DNA of 64,000 nucleotides from Alnus glutinosa (Eukaryota > Streptophyta > Magnoliopsida > Fagales > Betulaceae): the NCBI RefSeq assembly GCF_958979055.1, contig NC_084887.1:37550620-37614619 (forward strand). The letters are read 5' to 3'. Shown here one piece after another: positions 11,537 to 23,104 of this stretch. Below the pieces are notes generated by a model, which worked only from the letters and a program-made list of their open reading frames with translations, was not told where the DNA came from and ran no database searches. A program made the translations under genes and the position numbers. The stretch's first letter is position 1, and each line of letters opens with the position of its first letter.

Positions 11537-12978
11537 CTATATATATAAATATATTCAAAAGAATCAAAACCAGGGGACCTGTCCCTGATTCTGCAGATTT
11601 TGATTCCCACCAAACACATTTTTTGGGGACTTATCCCCCAATCTCAACCCTACACTTTTTTCTTGTTTGTATATCCAAAACCCAAAGGAAGTATAACTCT
11701 CCTTTGGAGATATCAGACCTGTCGCAATCCATGCATGATCATCTTGGTGGAAGAAGTCAGGAACAAAGATCTAGTAAATGGTGACAAAACCTCCCTGGAC
11801 TTGAAGGGAATCTAGTATTCTGCCAGTGCCGAATGATCCTGCATGAATAACAACTGCAAATTAAGCCATATAGCAAAGAGTTCCCATAAGTTGTCAATGG
11901 TGCCTACCAAACACACAGAAGACAAGAAAGAAATATTAATGAATTAGCAAAGATGCCTTATCAACTAATGTGCTTACAAAAAGATACAGTAGTTTGAAGT
12001 TCACAATCAGTACCTTTCAGCATAAAAAGAATTCTGGGTTCCATCGCTTTCAGCAGAAAATTAATTCACTGAAATGCATATGATATTGTATCTATGGAAA
12101 CAGCCAATAGGCATCAGAACAAAATAAAAACAAATAAGTAAACCACAGGTCTAAACAGAATAAGGTGAAAAAAAAAAAAAAAATGGAGGAAGCTGCCTTA
12201 CTACATTAAGCAGACTAGCTAGCAGCATCTTCAGCAAAAATTTAGAACTTGTTTTTGGGATGGTTATTTTTCCTTCAATGCTGCCAAAAGAAATGGGATA
12301 TCTATTACAATGGATCGGGATTTCTAGAGTTCTCTGTCTGAATTTCATGGATTGAGAGGGGGTGCGTGGCCCAATGCACTTGTCTCAAAAGCTTAAGCCG
12401 ATAAAAAGAGATAAATTTAATTATTTAATCATAGTTTAACACTCCCTATCATGCATGTGTGAGCTCAAACTCTCTTTTAATAGGTGACTCAAACACGTAA
12501 AATATTTAATTAAAATGATAGGTAAATGAAAGAGACAGGATTTGTTATAACTTCTGCTTTGATATTATGTTAAATCACTACTTGTCCCAAAAACTTAAGT
12601 TGATAAAAAGAGATAAATTTAATTATTTAATCATACTTTAACATTCTCATTCTATCCTCATCCTTGCTAGAACTCTTCAACACACACACACACTAACTGC
12701 TAACTGCTAGCTAGTACCCAAATTTCATGTATGACTGTCAAATTTTGTAGGTTTTATGGAAAAACTAATATGGGTAATGGACGAGACAAAATTGAGGGCA
12801 GGTAATTAAGATTTAATATGAAGTATGACATTGATTCCATATATTTAATCACTTTCATATCTCATGGGAATTTTCTGCTGCCTCCCCAAATTAGCGTTCA
12901 AGGAAATACTCTATCCCTATGTCTTGATTTATGTTTCTCGATTTGAAATGACACAACTACTGATAAAAGTGTAAAACC
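11526..12978. other. Gene-free DNA with a repeated interspersed element (12380-12650)
   Basis: No coding exon was recognised at 11526-12380. At 12388-12440 and again at about 12592-12650 the same block (GATAAAAAGAGATAAATTTA then ATTATTTAATCATA) occurs in direct orientation. The whole 12380-12650 segment is related to the repeat in MYB intron 2 (6105-6270). Confidence 0.55.
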
Positions 12979-12979
12979 G

Positions 12980-13010
<31 letters not shown>

Positions 13011-14420
13011 GAACCAAACAACAAAACAAACTAAAAGCAAACAAAAACTATAAACCTAATAAAGGAGGTAGATCTTTCACACTTACAATAGGAACAGAAA
13101 AAAGAGGAGGAAAAGCTGTGGAAATGCGGCCAGAAAAAGATCTGGCTGCGGGCCAATGCACTATTGAATGAGGACAAAAGTTTACACTTTTATTGACTTT
13201 CCTAGCACTCTAAGAAAATGATGCCAAGAGTGAGTCAATGATATCATATATAATAGGAGAAATGCACCAATCAAGAAGATTTTGAGGATGTTGCATAGAC
13301 AAAATAACCACTTGAGAGTCACCTTCAATAATAAAATTATTGAAATTTAGATAGCTTGCCAGAGAAGCTGCTAAGGCCTTACTATAATTGGGAAGACAGG
13401 GAGGGTTTATTTGGGAGATCATATGAATAATATGACCTTGATGATTGCGGCAAACCACGGCTTGAGCTGAGAAGATATCTCGTATAGCTGTATCAAAATT
13501 GAGTTTGTAGCCAAGAAATATAGGGGGTATCCAGCGTTCCACATGTGCTGGGATTTGATTCCAAGCTATAAAATGCTCCAAATAAACCTTATTGATATGC
13601 TGAGAGACTTTAAGAGCATTAAAAGATAGTGCATCATGGAATGCTTTATTTCTGTAATACCACAGAAGATCACAAGAAACTGCTGCAAAAATCTAGAATT
13701 TTTGACAGTCAAGAGGAGGGATCCCTAACAGAGCGAGAGAAGTAATTAGCTTGACCCAATCTATTATATTAGAGAAATTAAGAGCAGCAGAGCCTAAAGG
13801 CCAAGGGGAATTTCGCCATATAAGCCAAGCAAAGGAGCATTTGAAAAATAAATGATGAACAAAGTCTGTTGCTCATTTACACAACGGGCACTTTGACCGG
13901 ATAGAATATGGAAGAACAGCATTTAAACGGTCCTTTGTCGAGATAATGTTCCAAGCAATTTTTTAGAGGAAGTTTCGAAGCCTATCATTAAGGTTAAGCT
14001 TCCACAAAGATTTCCAAAAGGAGGAAGCATTTAGACAGCAACCAGGCTAGTGAGATCTTACAAGAGTAAGATAAGCCGAACTGATTGAAAACTTACCCGA
14101 GCCAGATGGAGTCCAGATGTATTGTGGTTTAGGATTTTGCATAATTCTCATTCTTAGAATTTCTCTAGCACTTATATCATCAAAAACAGAATTAACAACC
14201 GAGGGAATCCATTGTGAAGTATCAGTCTCAATCAAATCAGAGATAAACAGGGATGGTTGATTAAGATTGTTTAAAAATTTTAGGGATGGTTTAAATGAAG
14301 AAAAGAAGGAATCTAGGAAGTTGTCCAAATAGGTAGATGTGAAGTCGTTGATACACCTGGAAAGAGTAAAATTGTTGGTTTTGTATGTTAACGTTTTTTC
14401 CATTTCTTCTTTGATTCTTT
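12979..14420 (-). mobile_element. Degenerate L1-type LINE fragment: end of RT region, zinc knuckle, RNase H
   Basis: Read on the minus strand from 14403, a 118-codon open frame has the post-RT spacer typical of plant LINEs (WIPSVVNSVF, AREIL, then IWTPSGSGKFSISSAYLTL). Beyond it, at about 14040-13800, is a zf-RVT region (AWNII-TKDRLNAVLP, then CPLC and later HHLFFKC-FAWLIW) broken by stop codons. From 13581 to 13210 is an RNase H-like segment (YKLNFDTAI, then NNFIIEGDSQVV). The element ends in a run of about 19 T on the plus strand (12980-12998), the poly(A) tail of a minus-strand insertion. It is 5'-truncated and dead. Target duplications were not found. Confidence 0.85.
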
Positions 14421-14429
14421 AATAAGGAT

Positions 14430-14690
14430 AGGAGCATAAGCATACAGTTATTCAAAATATTCTTCAAATTTTGAAGAAAAATTTCCCTCTTTTTTTTTTT
14501 TTTAAAAAAAAATAAAAATAAAAATAAAAATTATTCACTTTTAAAAAATACTCTACATTCCATTCTTTATTTTTTCTTTACTCCATTAAAATATTCATTC
14601 TTATGCTTTAAACACTTTACATCCCACTTTTTCTCAATCTTTAAAATATTCATTCGCATTAAAATATCCATTAAATCCCATTGGAGAATG
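14430..14690. repeat. AT-rich MITE-like segment
   Basis: The stretch begins GGAGCATAAGCATACAGTTA and contains repeated AAAATATTCATTC-type blocks and a T-rich/A-rich centre. Its form suggests a small non-autonomous DNA transposon, but I could not match both ends, so the limits are approximate. Confidence 0.3.
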
Positions 14691-15576
14691 TTACCCTGGT
14701 TTTTCATATACTTAGCATTTTTGTCTAAAATGAAGAACGAAAAAGAATCGGATGTAAAAGCACTTTAGGGTGTAGTTAGCCATAATTTGAAGGGAACAAA
14801 AAAAAAAAACAGCTCGAAGAACCAGATGTCTATGCTCTAGTCTAGAAAATTGAAGAACTAAGATTTTAACCATATGATTTGTGATTAGAAAGAACAATTT
14901 ACTGAAAAAAATTATATTATATATATATTTTGTTTTTTTTTTTTTTTTTCCCCTTTTGAGGGAGATATTATATATGTATGTAATGTTTAACTTAAAGACC
15001 GATATTCCATACTCATGATTAGACAACTCTATTTGTCAATTTTTTTAGAGAATATTTTTTATTTTTTGTTTGAAAAGTAGTATGATGTGACATAATATAA
15101 AAAGTAGTTTTGAGCCTTTATTAATATTTTTGTTTTGAAAAAAAAAAAAGAAAAAAGAAAACAAGAGCTGCCATCTCTATTTTTAAGATAAATAAAGAAA
15201 AGACGTTTTTTTTTTTTTGTGAGGAAGTAAGATTTTTTTTTTTTTTAAAACAAAAAAGAAAGTAATTAAAATTTTGGGATTAGGTGTCACGTCATGAGGT
15301 ATTAGACACCTAAACTAATTTGTCTGCCTAAAATATGTCGGCCTTCCTTAATGAATTTTGGAAGATGTTACGTCATGAGGTATATAGATATTAGATAGAT
15401 GTTAACTTTTGTGCAAATTATACAATTAATCCGAGGGATGTATCTTATCTTATAGGTGAGATACATTTAAATGTCAGAATTGATTGATTGTTTGCCTTAT
15501 GACAAAGAGAGCTGACCACTTAAATGAGTTTGCCCATTTGCTTTGCACCGCACGTACCTAACGTGCCTAATCATTT

Positions 15577-15755
15577 CTCTAAGATAAATTATACGTTTAT
15601 AATTTTTGTATAATTTTAATAATTTTTTTTAAAAAAATAAATTAATCATTGGATATATTTTTTTACATATGGGTCATACACATCTAATGATTACTTTTTT
15701 TTTTATTAAAAATAAAATAAAAATAAAAATTGTCGTAAAAGAATCATATCTCTTT
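15577..15755. mobile_element. MITE, copy related to 19376-19553
   Basis: The left end (AAGATAAATTATACGTTTAT, AATTTTTGTATAATTTTAAT) and the reverse complement of the right end (AAGAGATATGATTC) are inverted repeats. Left end and centre (ATCATTGGATATA) resemble the element at 19376-19553. There is no coding capacity. Limits are approximate. Confidence 0.6.
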
Positions 15756-16803
15756 ATCTAATCAATTTTAAAAATAAAACTGGGATTTTAAATTTCAAAT
15801 TGCGACCTAACTATATTTTTAAAATGTTCTCATGTATCTTTAATTTTGTGTCCGTTGAGTGATGGACTTAATTTGAATTATATATAAGAGATGATTGAGG
15901 GCTTTCAAAAAATATCTAAAAAAAATGGGCATTAGAAAGCTAAGCGCACTGATAGGTTCAAAGGTTAGCAATCAACGAGATAATTAAAAAGAGCTTTTTT
16001 TTTTTTTTTGGGTACGAGAGACCATAATTTCAAATAATTTTTTATTAATTAATTATCTTAAACATGCAAATCAACTAAAATCTGTTTCTAATTCTTATAT
16101 CAAACCAAATTCAGCTTGATTAGTAATCCTAATCCGAATAATAGTTATAACATTAGCAAAACTAATATGTATGGAATCCTTACACAGCTTTTCATCTTGT
16201 TGCATAACGCCTTCATTAGTTGAGGATTATCCCTAGACTGAGTTTATTTGGTTGTGATTCGTTAGCAATAGGTTCTTGACTTGAATACCATCTTTGTGAT
16301 GAATTTAGGCCCTGGCCTGTACTTGATGAGTTTTATCCACTAATTACTTGACAAGAGAATTGTTATTATTTTTTAACAAAAGTGTTTTTCTAACATTTTT
16401 AACTTAATTAATGTCATAGAATTAGTATATAATTTTTATTTTATTTTATTTTTTGTTTCTTCATTTACTTTCTAATTAATTCAAACACTCTATAAGACTT
16501 GAATTTGTAATCTTACTTAGAATTAGTATTATTGGTACAATAAATATGCCTAAACCCGTTCAACATAAAGACCCATTCAAGCCACCCACTACATGAAAAA
16601 TAATTAAACAACTCTAAGCCAACCATGTGACAAGCATTTATAAATCATTTTTTTTTAGACCCTCACGTTAAAGGGATGAATAATGGTACAAGTATAACTT
16701 TTATCCCACAAAGGTGATTACACACCCCCAAAATCATGTATTCATAGTCTCTGTCCTACCCTCTCCATTTGGTTCTCTCTTTCTCAAATACCATACTGGC
16801 TTA

Positions 16804-16976
16804 AGTAATGATGTATATCACATTTTTATCTTGTAATCATCCCACGATACTGATGTGACAGTTCCAACTAACTATCAATTTTTTTTTTTTTTGAAACAAT
16901 TACTAACGTAATAGTTGATTGTAATTGCCACATTATGTGATAGTAGTGATATAAAAACGTGATTTATAACATTACT
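16804..16976. mobile_element. MITE with inverted termini AGTAATGATGTATATCAC / GTGATTTATAACATTACT
   Basis: The two ends are imperfect inverted repeats of at least 40 bp (TGATGTGACAGTT in the left arm against TTGCCACATTATGTGATAG in the right arm) around a T-rich centre. A related arrangement (ATGTGACAG ... TTGTAATA) appears at about 54385-54555. Confidence 0.65.
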
Positions 16977-19375
16977 CAATTGACTTATGCATTAGAGGCT
17001 TCTCGATCTCCTACAAGCGGGTTCCGATGACAATTTCTCCCTATTTTGCACGAGCCTAATCGTTAGTCCAACCATCCAAAAATCTAGTTCAACAAGTATA
17101 TCAACAATTCGTTTGCTCCTTTCACTTAATAATTCAAACGGTGGATAAGATTTGAACCTACATTATTATTCATAATCCAACCCTTCTAAGAGATAAAATT
17201 ATGATTAGAATCAAAGTTGATTAACAATTAATCAATTATCCATTCTATTTTCTCTTTGATACTTTTGGGAAGCACCATTTAGTAACCTATGTTGTTACAC
17301 CTCTTTTGCAGCCGAATATGATCTTTTTTTCATTTAAAGTGAAAATAGATTGGATTCATTTATAAATATAATATTAAATTATGTGACATCGTGTAAACGT
17401 TAAATGAACAAAAACAAACTCTGAATTCTTTCTAAACCTCGTGAGATTTGGAATATAATAAATATCACAACAATAAATTGTGTCAAAACGGATCATGATT
17501 AGTGTCCCATGGACCCCATCCTAACCAAAATTTCTTTGGTTGATATATGCACCACCGCCACTCGAAGTGAAACCACTAAATTAGAGAGAGAGAGAGAGAA
17601 AAAAAAAAGGTGATTCGATGTGTTGCAAATTGCAATAGACATTCCTTACCCAGGTACACCCGTCCCACGTCTTTTCAGAAGCTTCTCAAAATCTGGACTC
17701 TTCCTTTAAAATGACGTGGCAGAGTTGGGATTAGTGGATTACGTGGGTGCCCACGTCCGGAAAAAGTGACCTGATAGCATTTTATTTTAAAATCTTATCT
17801 TTGAAGGGAATGCAAATGCACGATTCAACACGAAAGGTATCCAATATGATGCATGTGCGACTATACCAAAACTTTATTCCCGTTTCTCAACGAAAAAATA
17901 GAAACGTTTCAAATAAATTTATCTTCCTTACTTTTGTATTTTTTTTTCCCCCCTCAAAAATCAAATACGTTGTTTCTAATCACATTCAATATATATGTCA
18001 TACCAAATCTAGAATAGGATAGAAAATAGTTGATAATATTATTATATTTTATTTTTTTCATCGGTAATAATACCATTTTTTGTGATATTATTTTGTTAGA
18101 GCAATTTACTATATTTTTAATCTGATTCAACAAAGTAAAAATTCTTTTAAAAACAAAAAAACATAAAAATAAAAACCCTTCTTGTCTCTTTTAAGGCCAA
18201 ACAAATAAATCTCCATTAAAGTTAATATGGCTTAATGATTCTTTGGTTAATTTTAAAATTGAATTCCTTATTAGATTTGCATGATAACTTAACTTTGAAG
18301 TATAATTATATCAAAATTCACTTAGTTTTTAAATTATTACACCTTAAATACTTTGTGTGTTGATGTTAACATAAACTTATATTAATTATATCTTAGGCTT
18401 ATGTATTTACTGAAAATTATTTTATGCATATCGCAAATATTATTTTGATACTATAAATGAGTTTTATTCAACAAAAAAAAAAAAAAAAAAAAAAAAAAAA
18501 CTGAAAATGAGTGTAAAATAGTAATCATTTTGTAGATTTTCTTTAACTAAAAATATCTTTTAATATTCATATGGAGTTATTATTATTTTTGTTAAGATGG
18601 TTAAATATAAGAATCGAGTAATGCTACGGAATCAAAAGTTATTTTGTAGTGAATCCGGAAAATATGACGTGGAGTGGCATAACTATAATCTTGAATATAA
18701 CTTTTACTCATTTATATTATAGCAATGCCATTCCATGAAATGTTTTAATTAATGCTATTAAAACTTGATTTCATTTGAAATCAAAATTAAACTTTTGTTT
18801 TCATGAAATTGACCTATTTTTGAGGTGTCACGCTTTCGATTGAGGTGACAAAAGGCTTGATTTGTGACAATACGTTATAGATGTTATATGTACTCCTATT
18901 TCAAAGATCCAATGATATCGTTTCTAGTATTTATCATTTTAGTTTGAAATTAGCCCCTACTTTACTGCTAATAAAAGTCTAAAAGATATTACTTTGGGAT
19001 CATTCCCCAATTCCAATCACAAAATCTCATCTTACCCTCAGGCCTCAAGGAAAATAATTTTTGCACAATCAAAATTCACAATTTTTATACAATTTAAGAC
19101 ACATTAGTGAAACGCATGCCTGGTGAGGGAGAGTGGTTCCCTTACAACCCCTCCCATACAATCCAAACTCAATGGGTGAGACCCATGCATATAGGTCTCA
19201 TATATGAGTCACACCTAATATGTCTAGAGATTGTGCGAGAGTTATAAAAGAATTATTTTTTTTATTTTAGTAATATAAGAGAATCATTATTCCATGGTGA
19301 GACCCACATGCATGGTCCCACCAATATATTTTGGGTTATATAAAGGTTGTGCAACAAGCACATCCCTATCCTCAA

Positions 19376-19553
19376 TGAGATATGATACGTTTATAACTTT
19401 CGTATAACTTTTATACAAACTCTAATAACTGTTTTTTAAGGTTAACCATTAGATATATAAGACCGTAAGAAAACAGATTCAATGGTTAGTTTGAAAAAAA
19501 TTATTAGAATTGTATAAAATTTGGGTGAAGAGTTGTATAACAATCATGTCTCA
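19376..19553. mobile_element. MITE with about 70-bp inverted arms
   Basis: The left arm TGAGATATGATACGTTTATA pairs imperfectly with the reverse complement of the right end (TGAGACATGATTGTTATACA), and similarity continues through TATACAAACTCTAATAA and GGTTAACCATTA. A related copy is at 15577-15755. It lies about 400 bp upstream of the glycosyltransferase start. Confidence 0.7.
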
Positions 19554-19950
19554 TCCTCGATTATCACGGATAAATACCAATTATCTCATCCAAATGACTA
19601 GATACTCCCTGACTCGTAATGACGTGTCATGACCTGGTTGGTAGGTCAGCGCTTCCCCAAAAGAACAAGCAGCACCAGATTGCCACCCACTAACACTACA
19701 GCGACCGCATATAAACCGACGTGAACGGCCGAATCAGCAAAGCCATAATCCGATGTGGCCGCCCCTTTCTCTCTCTTTCTCTTTCCCTCTCCATAAACAC
19801 GAAACTTTCCTCGGAGGTTTCGAGCACCCAATAGAAAGTTTTTGGTGAAATTCAAAATCCACTTCGAAGGAACCAAAATATAAATGAATGAAAGGAAAGA
19901 AGCGGTAAGTGTTGCGGAATTTCGTGGTGTCTCTGCCTTTAGCGGAGGCG

Positions 19951-21849
19951 ATGGCGGCGACGAAGGATCGCGGTAAGAAACAGCGCGAAGTCGTTTCGTG
20001 GAGCAGGTTCTTCTGGTGCACTCTTTTCGTCGTCCTCTCCTGCGTCCTCTTTACCGGTTTCACCTTCTCCACCTTTCGCATCATCTTCGGAGGTACATAA
20101 AAAAAAAATTTAAATTTCAGTTTTTTTATTTATCTTACAGTTTATCTTAATTTGATTTGGTTATATTTGTTAATTTGATTTTATATTTTTTAAAATTGAT
20201 TAATTCATCAAGTATTTTGTTATTTTTATGTTTTGCGAACAGAGACGTTTCGGCCAGTGGTGGTCTTAAAATGGCGAGCTCCGGCCATGGAGTCAATATC
20301 CGGGGACTCTCCGGTGACGCCGTCGATCTCAGTTCGAGAAACGGTTATGCTTCCAGATCAGGCTCTTGTTTTCCTAAACTACCCTCCTTCGGGTCGCTTA
20401 TTTACCAAAGAGGAACTCGACTGCGTTTATTTATCTGCCAATCCGTCGTGGCAAGAGTTCAGGAAGCCTCCGGTTGGTGTGGACGGCGACGACGATTACC
20501 AGATCGTGCGGTGCGCGCTTCCGCCACGTGGCTTCACCGTCTCGCTTGCGTTGAAATCGCACGGCCACATACCAGCTGGGCCCCATACACACAGGTGGGA
20601 CTCGCTCGTCTACGAAGCTGTAATCGACAGGGACAACACCACGATTGTGTTCGTGAAGGGCCTCAATCTACGGCCCGAGAGGTTCTCTGACGCTTCCAGA
20701 TACGAGTGCGTTTACGGCTGGGATTTTAAGAGACCGAAGTTTCTGCTGAGGTCCGACGCCGTATCGGTCGCCCAGGAGATCGTACGGTGCAAAACCCCTC
20801 TTAGTGTTTTGAGCGGTAGCCCTCGTAGGACGATGAACAATTCAGTTAAGGTCTCAGTTAGAGTGAGAGGTAGAGGAATATTTGACTCTATAGCCCAGTC
20901 GGTTCCGGGTTTGGGTCCGGGGCTCCGACCAAAACATGATCCGCCTGCCCGAAAAGAGCACGAGATATGTGTATGCACCATGCTGCGCAATCAGGCACGG
21001 TTCTTAAAAGAATGGGTCATGTACCATGCCCATATTGGGGTACAACGTTGGTTTATCTATGACAATAATAGTGATGACAATATTGAAAATGTGATCGATG
21101 ATGTGATGACCTTGTTATCCAAGGCCAATGCTAATTACAATATTACGCGGCACGTGTGGCCGTGGATCAAGACGCAGGAAGCCGGGTTCGCCCATTGTGC
21201 CCTACGTGCACGGGACACGTGCGAGTGGGTTGGTTTTATTGATGTGGATGAGTTCTTTTATTTGCCATCAGGCTTGCTACATGATGTATTACAAAATCAA
21301 TCTAGGTATAGCAATGTTGGTGAGGTGCGTGTGTCGTGCTACAGTTATGGGCCATCGGGTCTCAAACATGTCCCGCCGCAAGGGGTGACGGTTGGATACA
21401 CGTGCCGATTGGCTGCCTCGGAGAGGCACAAGAGTATAGTGAAGCCTGAGGCATTGAATTCCACATTGATTAATGTGGTGCACCATTTTCATTTGAGGGA
21501 TGGTTTTGAGTATGTGAACGTGGACAAGGGAGTGCTGGTTATTAATCACTATAAGTACCAAGTGTGGGAAGTGTTCAAGGAGAAATTCTACAGGAGAGTG
21601 GCTACTTATGTGGCTGATTGGCAGGATGACCAAAATGTAGGGTCTAAGGATCGAGCCCCTGGCTTGGGAACTAGAGCTGTTGAGCCCCCAGATTGGTCGA
21701 GCCGGTTTTGTGAGGTCACGGACACTGGCCTCCGTGATCAGGTGTTGAAGAGCTTTGCAGACCCCAAGACCCAGATTTTGCCTTGGCATGATGTAGATGA
21801 GCAAAACAAGAGAGAAAGCATAGATGGAATTCATGACTTTGTGACATAA
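19951..21849 (+). CDS. Glycosyltransferase family 92 protein (DUF23), type II membrane protein
   Basis: Exons 19951-20092 and 20243-21849, GT-AG intron of 150 bp, give 582 residues. The start is the first ATG in frame with the membrane segment; two upstream ATGs (19884, 19888) open short frames. Residues about 18-42 form a single N-terminal transmembrane anchor, as expected for a Golgi type II enzyme. The GT92 domain spans about 288-545: it opens with EICVCTMLRNQARFLKEWV, contains a DXD-like metal/nucleotide-sugar motif DVDEF at 381-385, and ends with a conserved YKYQVWEVFKEKFYRRVATY block. It most resembles the plant group typified by the castor bean protein RCOM_0530710. The donor and acceptor sugars are not known; galactan synthases (GALS) are relatives, so cell-wall glycan synthesis is a family-based guess. 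A CT-rich stretch upstream is consistent with a TATA-less promoter. Confidence 0.93.
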
Positions 21850-23104
21850 ATTATTATTTTTTTCCAGTTCACCCCCCCCCCACCCACCCACCCCGTTTTG
21901 TTTTTTGTTTTAAATCTTTTGTATAGATTGGGTTGATCGATTCTTTTGTAGATACACTTAACCAGATACAATTCCATTGTGTATCCATAGAATTTTAGAC
22001 GGTTTTCTGCCTCATTGGGAATTCTTTCAACCCAAATGCATGTGAGGATTAAAAATGCACAGACGCATTTTAGTTTAATAGATAAATATTTATTAGATCT
22101 GTGGAGTGGTGGAAGCCTGATATCATCTTCTAATTTGATCACCACAAACCAAGTTGATGGGAGACCATGGCCAGTATATAAAGCTTCTTATTAAGGCCAG
22201 TATTTTGTGGAGTGGTGTTATTTTATTGCTCTCGCTAAATTCTTTCTTGAAAGCTTTTATTTTGCCTTAAAATCCGTCGTCACTGCAGTATTCATGGTTT
22301 TGAGACTTACACAAATGATATGGGCATTAAGTAGCAAGGGCACAAGGCTTGTGTCCTGTGTCACATAGGGCACAAGGTGTGATTCTCACGTAACTAATTG
22401 GGACGCACCACTTGAATTACTTTAATTATAAGTAGTAATTAAATTTCAAATTTGTAAATAATTTTATTGGATTAAGATTCAATGCAGTATCCTATTGCAA
22501 TAGAATAAGATTATGTGAGTGTAAAAGAGAGTCTCACCTACTTGGATAGGTATCTGAACATTTTGAATTATCCGAGTACTTGTTCGAGCAGAATGGACTA
22601 TTTCCTTCATTTACACAAACTCATGGCGAGGTATTGCAACCTTTTTTTTTTTTTTTTTTTTTTTTTGACTGTTCTCTTAGGAAATAAAAAATTTAATGGG
22701 ATTTTTCTTGGATGACTGCCCCCCCCCCACCAAAAAAAAGAAAAAAAAGAAAAAAAAAAAAAGGCCAATTCACCCAGTTATTAAATTTCCTTATAAGCCT
22801 AGAATCATCATCATCAGCTGATCGCCATCCAACGGTGACAGATTGAGGGATACCGAACATGAGTTGTTTGAGGACTCGTATAGTATGTATGCTTCTCTCT
22901 ACAAACCTCCACAATTATAGCCGTTTGAGAAGCCAAACCGCATCGGATTCAAAAAATTCGACCGTTGGAAAAAATGGGATCTCCCAGGACATACCCAGAT
23001 TCCTCCTTCCACAATTAAGCTTTTTCTTTCTCTGCTGAAGGAGAGAATCGATTTCTTTCCTCTTTCATCTTCACATCCAAAAACCTACCAGAATTAACAC
23101 AGAA
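21850..23104. other. Spacer between GT92 and RING genes
   Basis: This 1.25-kb interval holds the 3' UTR of the glycosyltransferase gene and the promoter and leader of the RING gene. It contains homopolymer runs (C at 21874-21883 and 22720-22728, T at 22641-22664, A near 22731-22762). No further exon was recognised. It matters because related genes appear fused in Arabidopsis. Confidence 0.6.

Larger units (their letters stand above)
14691..19900. other. Long AT-rich gene-free region with several MITEs
   Basis: No exon, RNA gene or long conserved frame could be supported here. Poly(A)/poly(T) runs are frequent (for example near 14932-14950 and 18473-18500). Three inverted-repeat elements are listed separately (15577-15755, 16804-16976, 19376-19553). 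The CT-rich stretch at 19762-19792, just upstream of the glycosyltransferase gene, is a plausible Y-patch core promoter element. Confidence 0.6.

Noticed and set aside
13210..13581. Host RNase H-like gene
   Set aside because: It is continuous with LINE spacer and zinc-knuckle remnants on the same strand and ends near a poly(A) tract, so it is part of a dead LINE.
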